From Aradus depressus (lineage: Eukaryota; Arthropoda; Insecta; Hemiptera; Aradidae): 64,000 nt of DNA. The translations under genes and the position numbers were made by a program. Location: NCBI GenBank assembly GCA_963662175.1, contig OY759225.1, forward strand, positions 18,711,601 through 18,775,600. Reading direction: 5' to 3'. Of this stretch, positions 1-11,335 are shown one piece after another. A model generated the notes under the pieces. That model saw nothing but the letters and a program-made list of their open reading frames with translations, searched no databases and was not told where the DNA came from. Every line of letters begins with the position of its first letter. Position 1 is the first letter of the stretch.

Positions 1-141
1 CCTCCCTCCAATCTTATTTACTATAAATTGTACCTAATGGGTGCCATTTTGTTAAAGTCTATAACCTGCGCGTAACTATGACGAATCTAACAAAATGGCG
101 CCGATTAGGTACAATTTATAGTAAATAAGTTTGGAGGGAGG
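1..141. mobile_element. Foldback/MITE-like palindrome
   Basis: The two ends are inverted copies: CCTCCCTCCAA at the left edge matches TTGGAGGGAGG at 131-141. The arms extend inward about 50 bp with few mismatches (TTTACTATAAATTGTACCTA against its complement), leaving a loop around 55-90. The left edge coincides with the window edge, so the element may extend further. The loop text recurs at about 627-667. No coding capacity is seen. It lies against family X sequence. The transposon class is not identifiable from this copy. Confidence 0.6.
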
Positions 142-640
142 CTTAACATAAAAACTGTAATAACTGCAGTTATGAATATATTGACATAAAATTTTATATA
201 TAAATTCAAAGAGGGCGCCGGTAGCTCAGTGGTATGCGTGCTTGACTTCTGAGCTCAAGGTCGTGGGTTCGTAGCCCGACCGAGGCCCTTAGTTTATTTT
301 ATCTGGGAGGTAAAATAAACTTAAGCACGCCGTCCTTCGGATGGGACGTTAAGCGATGGTCCCGAGCCTGTACGATGTCAGATACTCGTTAAAGACCCCT
401 ACCCTAGATGAATAAAAATTTAGGGTAGGCAAAATTTAGGACTCCCACAGTAGAGTCGGGCTCATGTCCACCAGAGTGACGAAAGAGCGCTCTGGTAGTA
501 GGCGATATGACCTCGTAGTTAAAGCCCGGGCATGAGTCATAAAACCTAACCTAACCTAACCTATAAATTCAAAGCCCTCCTAACACGGACACCTATCAAA
601 TTTCAGCCAAATCGGACAATGGTAAGTCTATAAGTCTATA
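125..640 (+). repeat. Family X dispersed repeat, split by SINE-A
   Basis: Family X text (a G-rich run, then TTAACATAAAAACT, then ATGAATATATTGACA) runs from 125 to 211 and resumes at about 563 with the usual downstream segment containing CAGCCAAATCGG. The interruption is the SINE-A copy at 212-562, so X is older than the SINE here. X has no coding frame and occurs over 30 times in the window as fragments. Confidence 0.65.
212..562 (+). mobile_element. SINE-A, full-length reference copy
   Basis: This is a tRNA-derived SINE. The head carries a perfect Pol III A box (TAGCTCAGTGG, 222-232) and a B box (GGTTCGTAGCC, 266-276) at tRNA-like spacing. An unrelated body of about 240 bp follows, containing GGATGGGACGTTAAGCGATG, and then a tail of AACCT pentamers ending at 562. 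A perfect 12-bp TSD (ATAAATTCAAAG) flanks it at 200-211 and 563-574, showing insertion by target-primed reverse transcription into family X. It would be transcribed by RNA polymerase III and mobilised by a partner LINE. It encodes no protein. Confidence 0.95.
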
Positions 641-1036
641 ACCTGCGCGTAACTAACTATGACGAATCGAATGACTACTTTATTAAAATCGGTCAAGATA
701 TTTAGGAATTATGAGGGAACATACATATGTACATTGACTGCTAAAATCATAACACTTTTGGCCTGGGTTTTGTCAGGTAAAAAAGGACAACAAGCTTGTA
801 GACAGGTCATCTTTTCTGCCCGGGTAGGGAGTACAAAAGCATGTTAAGCCATAAGCAAATAGTTGTGTAAAGAAAACCATAACAGACGAAATTATCTCAT
901 ATTTAGATATCCAGAATGTTTTTAACTCTCGGCTGAAACACGCATGTCGATAACAAGTTCCCTCATTGAGGTAAAAAAAGTCTTTTGTGGAAACCTGTTG
1001 CTTGGGAAGATGACATTTTTTACTAAGTTATTGTAA
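640..1036. repeat. Dispersed repeat Y, first copy
   Basis: Shares long patchy identity with 12080-12310: GAGTACAAAAGCA, GAAAACC.TA.CAGACGA, CACGCATGTCG and TTCCCTCATTGAGGTAAA occur in the same order. The 62-codon frame at 659-847 lies across repeat boundaries and resembles no protein I know, so I do not treat it as a gene. Confidence 0.5.
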
Positions 1037-1255
1037 CTCATGCCCGGACTTTACTACGAGGACATATTGCCTATTACCAAAGCGCTCTTACATCGCTCTA
1101 GTGGGCAGGAGTCCAACTCTACTCTGGGAGTCCGTAATTTGCCTACTCAGGTTCATTCACCTAGGGTACGGAGTCTTTAACGAGTAACTGATATCGTATA
1201 AGCTCGGGAAGATAGCTTAACGTCCCATCCGAATGACGGCGTGCTCAAGGTTTCT
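1037..1255 (-). mobile_element. SINE-A, old divergent copy lacking head
   Basis: Reads as reverse-strand SINE-A body from the tail-proximal ACTCATGCCCGG to the GACGGCGTGCTCAAG region, with many substitutions and small deletions compared with the 212-562 copy. The tRNA-like head is missing and no TSD is visible, so this is an older subfamily insertion. Confidence 0.75.
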
Positions 1256-1530
1256 TCAGTAGCTTCAAAAATCTTCAGTATTTTCTTGTTATTCTGCGAA
1301 AATCTGAGATCGAGGTTTCAAGGGAATTTCAAGTTTTATGTTCCCCTGAAAATGTTTTCATCATTTTTGCGCTGGTGTCCCTGTGTGAGTCTGTAATTGA
1401 AATTCTGAGGTGGTCCTAACTCTCTGTTGCAAGGAACTTGAAGTTTGATTTGATGATGTCACATGTGCTAACTTAGTTATTATTGGAGTCTGGTCGAAAT
1501 CAGACGAAAATTTATTTGGTTATTTTTTTA
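1256..1530. other. Unassigned AT-rich stretch with a Y fragment
   Basis: No coding frame recognised. A short piece at about 1455-1500 (GTCACATGTGCTAACTTAG, then TGGTCGAAATCAGACGAAAA) recurs near 12090, 12420 and 21505, so it belongs to repeat Y. Confidence 0.4.
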
Positions 1531-1531
1531 T

Positions 1532-2310
1532 TTACATATTCACAACAACAACATTTGTCACTAGTGATTGTGATGTTGAGCAGAGGCAAGTGTGTGCCTC
1601 ATACTGCTGAGGTGACCGAAGAGGAGTCCAGGCTAGTCCTGGAGCAGGTCCCTCTGTCATGCCCGCTTGAGACGTCGTGGATAATTGGAGTGTTCGTGGA
1701 TAATTCCAGAATAAGTGGATTGGCGTGATGATGGAGCTTGTCATGAAAATTTTGAGGTCATGTATGTAGTGTGAGGTTGGAAACGTAAAATGAGGCATTG
1801 GCAATGTGGCGTAGTATGATGGATTGTATTGTTTGGCTGATCCCCATATCTCGATGCCGTAAGTCCAGATGAGTTTCAGTATAGTATATTTGAAGTTTGT
1901 TTTCAAGCAATAATGTCGATTGTCGTCCGATGATTGATTTCAATCGTCCAAATCGTCTTTTGAGATCTGTGCGTTTCAGTCTGATATGAGTTGTCCAAGT
2001 TAAACGTCTGTCTAAATCGGACAGTGTCGGATGCAGGAATGGGCTGGTTGTTAATGTAAACTGGTGGACAAGTGTTGTGTCTGAGAGTGAATGTGGTATG
2101 TAGAGATTTGTCTCTTAATTTTTATTCTCCATTTGTTAGCCCAATCTGTTAGCTGGTGTAAATGTTCCTGTAAGTGTGAGCTTGCTTGTGTTGGGTCTGA
2201 GTGTGTTGAGAGAATGGCTGTGTCGTCTGCGTACGTAGCGAGTAGTGTGTTGTCGTGTTGTGGAATGTGAGATGTGTAGATAGAGAAGAGTAGAAATTCT
2301 GACTACTTTT
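1532..2310 (-). pseudogene. Jockey-like LINE reverse transcriptase fragment
   Basis: On the reverse strand, around 2222-2233, a frame reads LLATYADDTAILSTH. YADD is the catalytic palm motif of non-LTR reverse transcriptases. Downstream, frames interrupted by shifts and stops give QLTDWANKWRIKI, then LKSIIGRQSTLLLENKL and ILKLIWTYGIEIWGSAK, matching the thumb and post-RT region of Jockey-clade elements (the IWTYGIQLWG-type motif). No single frame spans it, so it is a dead 5'-truncated copy. A host gene is unlikely. Confidence 0.85.
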
Positions 2311-2682
2311 TTACTTCGGGGCCTAAGTACATCTTACAACGTACCACTTGTATTTATGACTCAGTCAAAAATTCCTTCAATTAAAAGTTGTAAAGAAAAC
2401 TGAAATAGCACATTTGATATGCAATACAATTTTTCGCTGGTCGCCCGATTTGCGAAATACATGCCGAAAATGTCCTAAAACGACATCTTGAGACTCATTT
2501 TTTTTTGCCGTTTGCTTTATTCACGCGAAAACGGTGTAGCTGTCAGTACTGACAACCCTTACGAAAAAATTGTAGCGTCCGAAAGAATGTAAAATAAATT
2601 TCTGTAAGAAGTAGTTTAATGTGTTGTTTGAATTGTAACGCATAGCAACGAATCTTTAAGTACCTTTTTGTTAATGGTACTG
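2310..2682. other. Unassigned AT-rich stretch
   Basis: No long frame, tandem repeat or recognised element end is visible between the LINE fragment and the next SINE-A. Confidence 0.4.
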
Positions 2683-3022
2683 AGGGCGCCGGTAGCTCAG
2701 TGGTATGCGTGCTTGTCTTCTGAGCTCAAGATCGTGGGTTCGAAACCCGACCGAGGCCCTTAGTTTATTTTTTCTGGGAGGTAAAATAAACTTATGAACG
2801 CTGTCCTTCGGATGGGACGCTAAGCGATGATCCCGAGCCTGTACGATGTCAGGTACTCGTTAAAGACCCCTGCCCTAGGTGAATAAAAATTTAGGGTATG
2901 CAAAATTGAGGACTCCCACGGTAGAGTCGGGCTCATGTCCAGAGTGACGAAAGAGCGCTCTGGTAGTAGGCGATATGACCTCGTAGTTAAAGCCCGGGCA
3001 TGAGTTAAACCTAACCTAACCT
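2683..3022 (+). mobile_element. SINE-A, near full length
   Basis: Perfect A box and the canonical B box GGTTCGAAACC, full body, and an AACCT tail ending at 3022. An imperfect TSD is visible (GTTAATGGTAC before, GTTATTGGTAT after), so it is somewhat older than the 212-562 copy. A few bases of the CCACCAGAGTG segment are deleted. Confidence 0.93.
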
Positions 3023-3590
3023 GTTATTGGTATTTTTATTTTTATCAAAAGGATAAAAAATAAAAAAAAAAATATATGTGACGTGGCCATAACAGGACTT
3101 TTTTATACACATCACTCGCCCCCCTCTCAAATTCATTTGAAACATTTTTGGGTATACTGTGTACAAAAATGATTGGTATAAAAGTGTCGTGTTATGACCA
3201 AATCTTTCAAATACCTTTTCTTTAAATTGAACGTTTTTGTAAACTCATAAAAATTGGTAGTCCGATTCTTTCAGAGATTTTTAATAGAAAAGATGAATGA
3301 ACGTATTGTTAATCAGCACTCTGCAGAAAAAGACTTAATAAGAGACGGGAATTGGTCCTAGAAGGGAGCGTCTTTTGATGGAATGAGGGGTGAGGATGTA
3401 TGCAACAGGTACTTTCAATTTCATCAAACCAGGGAGATAATTGTATAAGGTTTAGGGCTTTTCTGGAGGATCAAATTGCAAAGCAATCCTTCTAACATGA
3501 TATTGCATATCATATATCACGCTATTTTTTTTCAGACTTTGCTTGATTTAATATGAGGATGGCTGATGTAGTGAGAAGTGATTATTTTAC
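3023..3590. other. Unassigned AT-rich stretch
   Basis: No coding frame. The text GTGACGTGGCCATAACAGGA near 3078 occurs in reverse orientation near 21665-21690, indicating another dispersed repeat I cannot classify. Confidence 0.35.
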
Positions 3591-3640
3591 AGGTTGTCAA
3601 ATAAGATATAGTCTGACCTCTCACACTTTTATTTGTATTC

Positions 3641-3682
3641 GCTAGCCGGCTTTCGAGGTTGCCCTCATCATCAAGCAGTCTA
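3641..3682 (-). ncRNA. Hammerhead-ribozyme-like motif, family A (copy 1)
   Basis: On the reverse strand the order is TGATGATGAGGGC, AACCTC, GAAA, GCCGGC, then TA. This fits a hammerhead: a UGAUGA core (first core base changed), a short stem II (GAGG/CCUC with a GCAA loop), the GAAA strand, a palindromic stem III GCCGGC, and the U-A cleavage position. The surrounding 90 bp match the copy near 58430, and the motif also recurs at 45971-46012. Hammerheads of this minimal, palindromic-stem-III kind are known from Penelope-like retroelements. Stem I is only about 2 bp here, so activity is doubtful. Confidence 0.55.
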
Positions 3683-3724
3683 ATAAAAAAATTTTAAATA
3701 TATTAGTTACCAGCCATTACCTCA

Positions 3725-4360
3725 TACCTCCTCCATAAAATATTTAGGATTATCCCTCGATAGAAGGCTGATTTGGAACCCTCATACTCGGACGACCCGA
3801 CTCACACTAGACCGGCGACTTAGACTATTGTACAGTATTTTGAATAGGCGTTCTAAATTATCTACTCGACAAAAACTAAATTGTTATACCTATCTTCTCC
3901 GACCTCTCTGGACCTATGGCTTACAAATATATGGTACAGCCAAGACTTCGAACATCAAAAGAATACAGGTATTTCAATCCAAGACTCTCCGACTGATCAC
4001 GCAATGCCCACCGTTAGCAACAAAACTTTACACCGCGACTTCACACCCATTAAACATTTATACCAACGTTTCTACACCAAAATTTACTTACACACCAATC
4101 CGGAAGTTCGCAAAATCTTAAATACAAATTTACCCCACAATCCCCCAAGAAGATTAAAGAGAGTTTGGCATAGAGATCTCATGTTATGAAGTGATGCCAT
4201 GAGGGTTCACCGCTGGGTGTTTTTCCTCTCTCAAGTCATATTTATTTTTATTATTTTATTTTATTTTTATTATGTTTGTATAGTATATGTCAGCCCAGCC
4301 GCTGGTTGTGCATTTTTTGTATAGTTGTGGCTTAAGATAAATAAATACAAAAAAGTCTCC
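3725..4360 (+). pseudogene. Jockey-like LINE 3' end: RT C-terminus plus 3' UTR
   Basis: A frame beginning near 3755 reads KYLGLSLDRRLIWNPHTRT, followed by LYSILNRRSKLSTRQKLN, LLRPLWTYGLQIYGTAK and QVFQSKTLRLITQ. This is the region after the RT domain in Jockey-clade LINEs. It shifts frame near 4010 and ends with NPPRRLKRVWHRDLML, followed by a T-rich 3' UTR and a terminal TAAATAAATACAAAA. The same C-terminus is found at 9090-9190. It is 5'-truncated and frameshifted. Confidence 0.88.
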
Positions 4361-5550
4361 AAAAGTAGAGTTTCTCTATATTGCTGATTTCAATTAGGAA
4401 TATTTGTTCGTTTAATGGACATATAACTAATTTTTTTCAAATGGTCAACATAAATAAAATATTTTCTGAGCTATAAGATTCTTAAAGAAGGAATGGCTGA
4501 GGTTAGGTTAGCGTCTTGTAATTAACTATCAAGGTCCTCCACTTGAAGAAACCAGTCAGAATGGGTTAGTTATTTTTAGTTTAGCTTCTTCAAGGGGAGG
4601 TAAATTACATGTGTCACTTGGATTGAAAAACATCTCACTGGGAAAACAGAATATAGTATGTGTGGGTGTTCTGTGTCTACTAGTCAAGTGGTATTAGAAG
4701 AGCGGGGAGATTCAGGCATATCGCCGAAATATACAGGCAAAAAGATCAGAAGCATCAATGGATGACATCAAGGATACCAATTATATATTGTGGTAAAATA
4801 ATAATTGTGTAAAATAAATATAAGTATAAATAATAATTTAATTAATAATAATTAAATAAATAAACAATAAATTACCACATTTCCTGTAGAAATTTTATCT
4901 CTGGTCTCTTACTAAATTTTGGTTTCTACAGTTTTTCGAAAAGGCCCTGAAAAAACATCGAAAGTTCATGACGTGCAATTTTAAAGAAAGTGCACGTATT
5001 TAAAAAAAAAATTCCATTAACAAACTTTTCATTTGGATTTCTAAAGAGATGCCATTTTTAATGTTTTTCAATAATATTAAATCTAATCTAAAGGTTTTTT
5101 AAATTATCTTTACAGGGCCAACAGGGAAAATGAATAGAATAGAATTTACGAGAACAAATAGTTTGGGTTTATTTATTTTTTTTTAATCTATATTATAAAA
5201 TAAAAACACTAAACATTGAAACAAACAAAAATCAAAAGAAAAATCTTAAAAACTAAATTCTTAAGACTATTTAATTTTTTTTTTTCTGTTTTATATTTTT
5301 GGTCAATTCACTCCTATTTAGTTCATCACATCTTAAGCCTAAACACAACTCTCCATCTTCACTCAGACCGTCTCCATTGACTCAGACCTCGACTCGACTC
5401 TACATTCACTAAAAACAGCTGATGGTCGTGTTTTGTTTTTTACTCTGTTTTGAAAGAAAATTGCTTTTTATAGAAAAATAAATATAATTAATTTTTTTAA
5501 TATAAATAATTTAATGTGTGTATTTTTTTTATACATCACAATATAATATA
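4361..5550. other. AT-rich intergenic DNA
   Basis: Low-complexity A/T tracts (TAAATAAATAATTA near 4815-4870, poly-T near 5270-5290). No credible coding frame or element ends were found on either strand. Confidence 0.4.
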
Positions 5551-5554
5551 TATA

Positions 5555-5720
5555 GGCGCCGGTAGCTCAGTGGTATGCGTGCTTGTCTTCTGAGCTCAAG
5601 AACGTGGGTTCGAAACCCGACCAAGGCCCTTAGTTTATTTTATCTGGGAGGTAAAATAAACTTAAGCACGCCGTCCTTCGGATGAGACGTTAAGCGATGG
5701 TCCCGAGCCTGTATGATGTA
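5555..5720 (+). mobile_element. SINE-A, 3'-truncated
   Basis: Starts at the head (GGCGCCGGTAGCTCAGTGG) with intact A and B boxes, and stops abruptly after GAGCCTGTATGATGTA. Family X text follows directly. The missing 3' half argues for recombination or deletion after insertion, because SINEs normally lose the 5' end. Confidence 0.9.
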
Positions 5721-6105
5721 ATTTTGTGTCGATATATTCATTATAACGGCAGTTATTATGGTACTCATCGAGCCACCCTCAAGTGATCCTTTTCTTCGGA
5801 CGATTTTGCGGAAAATTAATTGGTGCCGTCCTTATGGGATTTTGATTTTGAATATTACATTCATTTTTTGGGCAGTTATTGAGATTTTTGTGTTAAGCCT
5901 CCCCTAAAACCAGTGACCAATTTGACTGAAAATCTATAGATATCGTCCAAATATGGATTCACATTTACAATTTCGTTTGATAACATTGAGAAATTGTTTT
6001 TAATTATTGGAAAATATGTAATTTCGCTGAAATCTCAACATCGAATTTTTGTTCAATTAAATAACTTTCTCCATACTTTGCATAGCTGGGAATATGCTAG
6101 TACTA
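5716..6105 (-). repeat. Family X copy (reverse)
   Basis: Contains the X landmarks in reverse order: ATTTTGTGTCGATATATTCA, GCAGTTATTA, the CCTTATGGGATTTTGA segment, then CTCCATACTTTGCATAGCTGG from the opposite X terminus. Heavily mutated and non-coding. Confidence 0.6.
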
Positions 6106-6763
6106 GTGCTAAAAATGTTTTTCCTTATTTATTTTCTATAAATTATTTTTGAATGCTGGTTTCATTGCTTGCATACTATGCGCTTGATGAATACTCCTCG
6201 GATTCTCTTTAAAGTTTATATATCTAATTAATTCCGTATCTTTTAATTATTTTGTTCATTAATTAATAATTAAAATAACAGGAAGACTGTAATTTTACCA
6301 ACAATTGGTGCCAACCACACACATAAAGATACAACTGTTTGAAGCTTCGGAGGTCATACATTTGAATACCTGACACGTACAGGTATATATATATATATAC
6401 GACGTAATGAATTTTAATAGGACCTGGGTCCTTGAAAATTATACTTTTTTTCTCAACGGTGGTATATTTATTATTTTTATACATCAGCTTTGTTACTTCT
6501 ATTGTATCAAAGAGGTAGTGTACTTGGCTACTATGCTCAAGATTGCAATTTTAGCACTCGGACTAAACCTTTAGGTTTTTACTTACCTAACTGTACTAAG
6601 TATAATGCCTGGTTTACTAAACATACATTTTTCCTTGTTTTAATTTTTTACATTACATCGCCTGTGGTTTACCAACGACTTACACATATATATTTTTTTT
6701 TTCGTGGGTTGAATAACTCATCTTTTTATTTGATAATTAATAATTTTTTATTATAAAAGTATA
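6106..6763. other. AT-rich intergenic DNA
   Basis: Frames at 6263-6484 and 6490-6756 encode compositionally biased peptides with no recognisable domain. I see no gene here. The last 12 bases are the left TSD of the next SINE. Confidence 0.4.
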
Positions 6764-7100
6764 GGTTTGGTTAGGTTTTATGACTCATGCCTGGGCTTAA
6801 ACTACGAGGTCATATCGCCTACTACCAGAGCGCTCTTTCGTCACTCTGGTGGACATGAGTCCGACTGTACTGTGCTAAATTTTTCCTACCCTAAATTTTT
6901 ATTCATCTAGGGCAGGGGTCTTCGAGTACCTGACATCCTACAGGCTCGGGACCATCGCTTAATGTCCCATCCGAAGGACGGCGTGCTCAAGTTTATTTTA
7001 CCTCCCAGATAAAATAAACTAAGGGCCTCGGTCGAGTTTCGAACCGACGATTTTGAGCTCAGAAGACAAGCACGCATACCATTGAGCTACCGGCGTCCTC
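6764..7100 (-). mobile_element. SINE-A with perfect TSD
   Basis: Reverse-strand full-length copy: tail at 6764, head near 7090-7100. A perfect 12-bp TSD (TATAAAAGTATA) lies at 6752-6763 and 7101-7112. A small deletion removes part of the CTAAATTTTGCC segment. Confidence 0.95.
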
Positions 7101-7374
7101 TATAAAAGTATACTTATTAGGATTATTTCCTCTTTTTATTCTTACATTTAAATGGTATCTATCACTCGAAAAGATTACAACAAAATTCAAAAATTATCAC
7201 TTGTCTATCAGGAAAAACAAATTATCTAATTTTTAAGAAAAAAAGAAAGTTTACTTTCATTTTTTTCTTGTAATTTCGCATTGGGAAAGTTGTGTTATCA
7301 TGAAAAAAAAGTGTATTTCCTAGTATATATAAATGTATTTTCTAGCCTATTAAACATCTATATTAAGATGTTAT

Positions 7375-7615
7375 GGAACGAGATTTCTCATATAAACAAA
7401 ATGCGTCTTTTCACTGTTTTATTTGCGACGAGAATCGGTCTTCAACGCAACATGGTCATCATTAATGGCACATCCCACCATCATACAGTAGGCTGAACAG
7501 CAGCACTCCTTTAGCCTCTACATTGTACGGGTGGGATGTTCATCTGATGAACATGCTGTTGCGTCGAAAAGTGGTTCTGGTCGCATATGAAACAGTATTG
7601 TGTTTCTGTAAGATT
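7375..7615. repeat. Hammerhead family B foldback element, copy 1 (degraded)
   Basis: The left arm (7405-7470) and right arm (7530-7610) are inverted relatives: TCACTGTTTTATTT and AACGCAACA on the left face GGGTGGGATG and GCTGTTGCGTCGAAAA on the right. The right arm reads CTGATGA, a disturbed stem II, then GTCGAAAA and GGTTCTGG, a decayed form of the hammerhead seen intact at 22470-22512. Frames across it are incidental. Confidence 0.6.
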
Positions 7616-7699
7616 TTCTTTAGGATTTTCTGTCAAACCGGCCAGAAGGGAGGTGTAATCAAAAAATTAAAAAATGTCAATGTGATGTTATTCAGTGTT

Positions 7700-9070
7700 C
7701 CCCTCATGTCCACTTATATTTTGCTCTTCCTATCCCTGTCGGTCTGCCACCACTGCTGGTCAGAGCGAGGATAGCCTAGTGTTTCGGGGGATCTCGAGCT
7801 GAATTTATTTATTTATTATTTTGTTTTTGATATTATCTTTGTATATATTGTAGCGTTCTGTATAACCCTACATGGATGTGTACTAGTAGAGGGGAGAACG
7901 TATTGCTGAACACACCACGCCTACTGTAGTGGGAGTAGGGTTGCATGGAGGTTACTCATATTGCATAGAAGTAATACAATTAAGTAATGTGTTGATGATT
8001 GGTATGCATAAAACAATATACTGTATTATTATGTTTTGTGTATGTGGTATCGAAATTTGTTAAAAAAAAATATGTTGTTTTAAAAAATAATAGAAAAGGC
8101 AATGAAACTTGTAGCCAATGGGATGTCGACATGCAAGGAGGAGGAGGCCATTTTTTACACATGGTAAAAAAAGGGTTGGTTCTCTGGAGATCGTTGTTCA
8201 GAGTAGTGAGTGCGCGAGGATCTCTAATAAGATAATAAGAAATATGTGTAGTGCAGTGAGTACTGTTGTATGATGGACACTTAGCCAGAACCAGCTAGTG
8301 TTACTTACCACCATGAAGATCTAGTAATAGAGGCACACAGGAGCAGAGTATTCAAATATGGCCATGATTTTAGCAACCACCAACTAAGAAAAAATATGAG
8401 AGGAGCACGATTCTGTTATTTAAGAGGAGTCATCCCATCACATCACCACAAAAATATGAAGACATCACCCTCATCAAATCTCAAGCATCAAGACCTGTTA
8501 TAATTGGGTAATTTATGTATGTAAAAAAAAATGTGACTAACCCTTTTAAAAAAAATTATTTTATTAATATAAATAAATCAATCTAAGTAATCAAATAAAA
8601 TGTACGTCTTATCTTTTATAGTAATTTAGTAGCACTTTTAATTATAGTATAATATATAAAAATATAAGGTAAGGAACGTTTCAATATATTATTTATTATT
8701 TCGTACATATCCTCCACTATTTTATGGAGACATTTTTATTTATATTTGTAACTATTCTCTTTTTTATTTTTCTTACATTCCATCCCCTTGTACATATGCA
8801 TTTATTATTTTAATTTACATGATTGTCATCAAATTTACTAATGTATTTTATCGATTGTAAATCTGCTCAATAATAATAAAAAAAAATTAGAGTGTTTATT
8901 TATTTTATTTATAATAAAGCTTAGTAATAATTATTTTATATAATAAAATACTTTGAATGGTCTTTAATAAGCTTACACACTGATTTTAATTTTATTGAAT
9001 ACATTTTAATTGCTAAAATATTAATACTAATATTACTAATACTAATTATCAATAAAAACTACTTACATAC
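7700..9070. other. AT-rich intergenic DNA
   Basis: No recognised domain on either strand. The overlapping frames at 7980-8235 have no similarity I can name. From 8500 onward the DNA is mostly A/T runs. Confidence 0.35.
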
Positions 9071-9079
9071 GTTTTTTTA

Positions 9080-9523
9080 GAAAACTTTACACACATACAA
9101 ATCCAGAAATACGTACTTTATCTTCACAACACTTACCACAAAACCCCCCACGGCGGTTGAAGAGGAGGTGGAACCGCGACTTACTGCCACCTTAATTCCT
9201 ATTCGTTCTTAATATTTATCTTTATTTTTCTTTTTACATTATTTTCCTTTACTTTTATCATCTTTCTCACCCATTCCATCAAAGTTGTCTTTCGATTCCT
9301 TTTTACTTATTTATTTTTTTAATTATTTTTTTTTATTTCATTTTTTTCTTTTTTCTTTTCCCTTGTCCTTATAATTAATATAAATTTTCGTCCCGAGGAC
9401 CTACCACTGGGTGGCCTTCCTCTCACATGCCATTCACGCCAACGTATCCATACCTACCAACATAGATGCTGGTTGTTGCACCCTAGCAACAGTTGCATCT
9501 TTATGGATAAAATACAAAAAAAA
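9080..9523 (+). pseudogene. Jockey-like LINE 3' terminus with poly(A)
   Basis: From about 9083 a short frame reads KLYTHTNPEIRTLSSQ and ends NPPRRLKRRWNRDLLPP followed by a stop at about 9191. This matches the C-terminus of the LINE at 3725-4360. The T-rich 3' UTR ends in an A tract at about 9509-9522. Only the last roughly 40 codons of ORF2 remain, a typical severe 5' truncation. Confidence 0.85.
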
Positions 9524-9529
9524 AAAAAA

Positions 9530-10190
9530 TATTAATGGGCTTAGACAGTTTTTTAAAATGAATTATTCTTTTTAGTAAAATTTCCCTAATATTTCAGCCC
9601 CATGGGAATGTTTTGTGCAGCTCCGACCTGCTCATAATTTAACAATCTTGTTTTTGCTTATTATGACAATAGTTGAGATGGTTGCGTTTTATTTTCTTGT
9701 CCTTGCGAATGATTCTTCGCTGTTAAAACTTTTAAATTATAAAAAAACAAAAAAACATCAGTTATTAATATCCTTATATTTTTTTTATTTTAAAATATAT
9801 AAGACATGACCTTCTGGCCAGACATTTTATTGGAAAGAATACAAAAAAAAAAAAATGGTGAACCTTTTTTGTGTAATATTTTACACAGATTAATGTTCTA
9901 CTTTTTTAGTTGGGAGAAAAGTGTTCATGGAATCGACTTTTTTGTTGTTTATTTTTTTTTTTTTATTAATTAATAATAAATAATTATTATATTCTTACTA
10001 ATATCCTTTTATATCCAAAATTTCATGAAAAGCGAATTTGGCATGGATACGAAACTTACCCCCGCCGATATTTAATTATTATTAACTGCATCTGACTGAC
10101 TACAGATAAAGTGCAGTTTATCTTGTGCTAAATGCAAAGTGATTAGTGGTCGTTGTCTTCAGCTAAATGTTCAATTTACTATAAATAGGG
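9530..10190. other. AT-rich intergenic DNA
   Basis: A/T homopolymers and short AT repeats. The frame at 9615-9809 encodes a low-complexity hydrophobic peptide and is not credible as a gene. Confidence 0.35.
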
Positions 10191-10745
10191 CTGAATTTGT
10201 TAACCCTTTGTCTGTTTGCCTTTGGGGATTGGAACTGAAACTCCCTTTTGCTGATGTATCACCATCCCTTCACCAGACTGAGAGATCGATTTGCCAAAAT
10301 CCATAGTGTGGCCTTTAGGGCATTTTGGGGGTGGAAATTAATCATTTTAATGTATCTGTATTTTCTCTCCGCTTAGAGATGTATCTTGAGCCTGTTAAGG
10401 ATGTATTAATGGTCGTCGATAAGAGTTTAAATAAACCCCAACACATGCCGTCCTTAGAGGGGTCTGGATACACATATAAAATTTCGTTTCAATACATTCA
10501 TTCTATTTTCTATTAATTTACGTAGAAAATGTCGTATCAATACAACGGCATTTATTAGAGTTTTTGTGTTAAGTCTCCTCCCTAATCGCCCCTTCCCTTT
10601 AGCCGATTTAGCTGAAAATCAATACATGCCGTCCTTAGAGGGGTCTGGATACGCATATAAAATTTCGTGTCAATACATTCATTCTATCGGGAGTTATCGT
10701 GTTCACACACAGATAGATTCACCATCGTCTATAGTTCATATTACT
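10191..10745 (-). repeat. Family X copy with internal 182-bp-spaced duplication
   Basis: Reverse-strand X landmarks. One block (ACATGCCGTCCTTAGAGGGG through CATTCATTCTAT) appears twice, at about 10442-10506 and 10624-10688, so X has an internal repeat structure. The frames at 10325-10516 and 10566-10772 are shadows of the duplication. Confidence 0.6.
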
Positions 10746-11335
10746 TTTATACTGTTAACGTTTCCGCACTAAACTGTCAACGCTTCATTAAGTTATTAAC
10801 TATTTTTATTGATTAACAAATCAATGTGTTTTCCGTTAAGTATCACATCGGTATTTTATCTCTGGTTGTATTTCCATTGATTTATTAATATTAGTATTTA
10901 CCATTTGTTTAGTCTCCGACAAACACTAACAAACGTGTTTGTTTTCTGCTATTGACACTCCGTTGACATTCGGCCAACACTCCTCTCTCTGATATTAATT
11001 TTGGCTCCTGTCTGAAGGATAGTGGTTTTGTATTTAACTGTATATGTTTTACATTTTTTTCTTGTCACTCTGATGAATACATCTAATCCACGTATGGAAT
11101 ATATTCGCCATGGTTCTTGCTGATCAAAATATCTATATTACATTTTTTTAGTTATATGAGTATTTTGCACTAAATTAGTGTAAACTAGGTGTATATTATG
11201 CCATGTGGAAAAATTTTATTCGGCATTAGATTTCTTGATTTTTCAGCCGTTCTTAGTAATCAGCCAGATAGGATATATATACATTAGATCATTGAATAAT
11301 CGCATACTTGTTTAGAATCTCTTTCTTAGTTCAAT

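Noticed and set aside
212..290. Functional tRNA genes at SINE heads
   Set aside because: A and B boxes are present, but the head is repeated many times, continues into the same unrelated body, and shows TSDs. These are SINEs.
541..562. Telomeric or interstitial telomere sequence
   Set aside because: The (AACCT)n runs are short and always located at the SINE 3' end, so they are tails.
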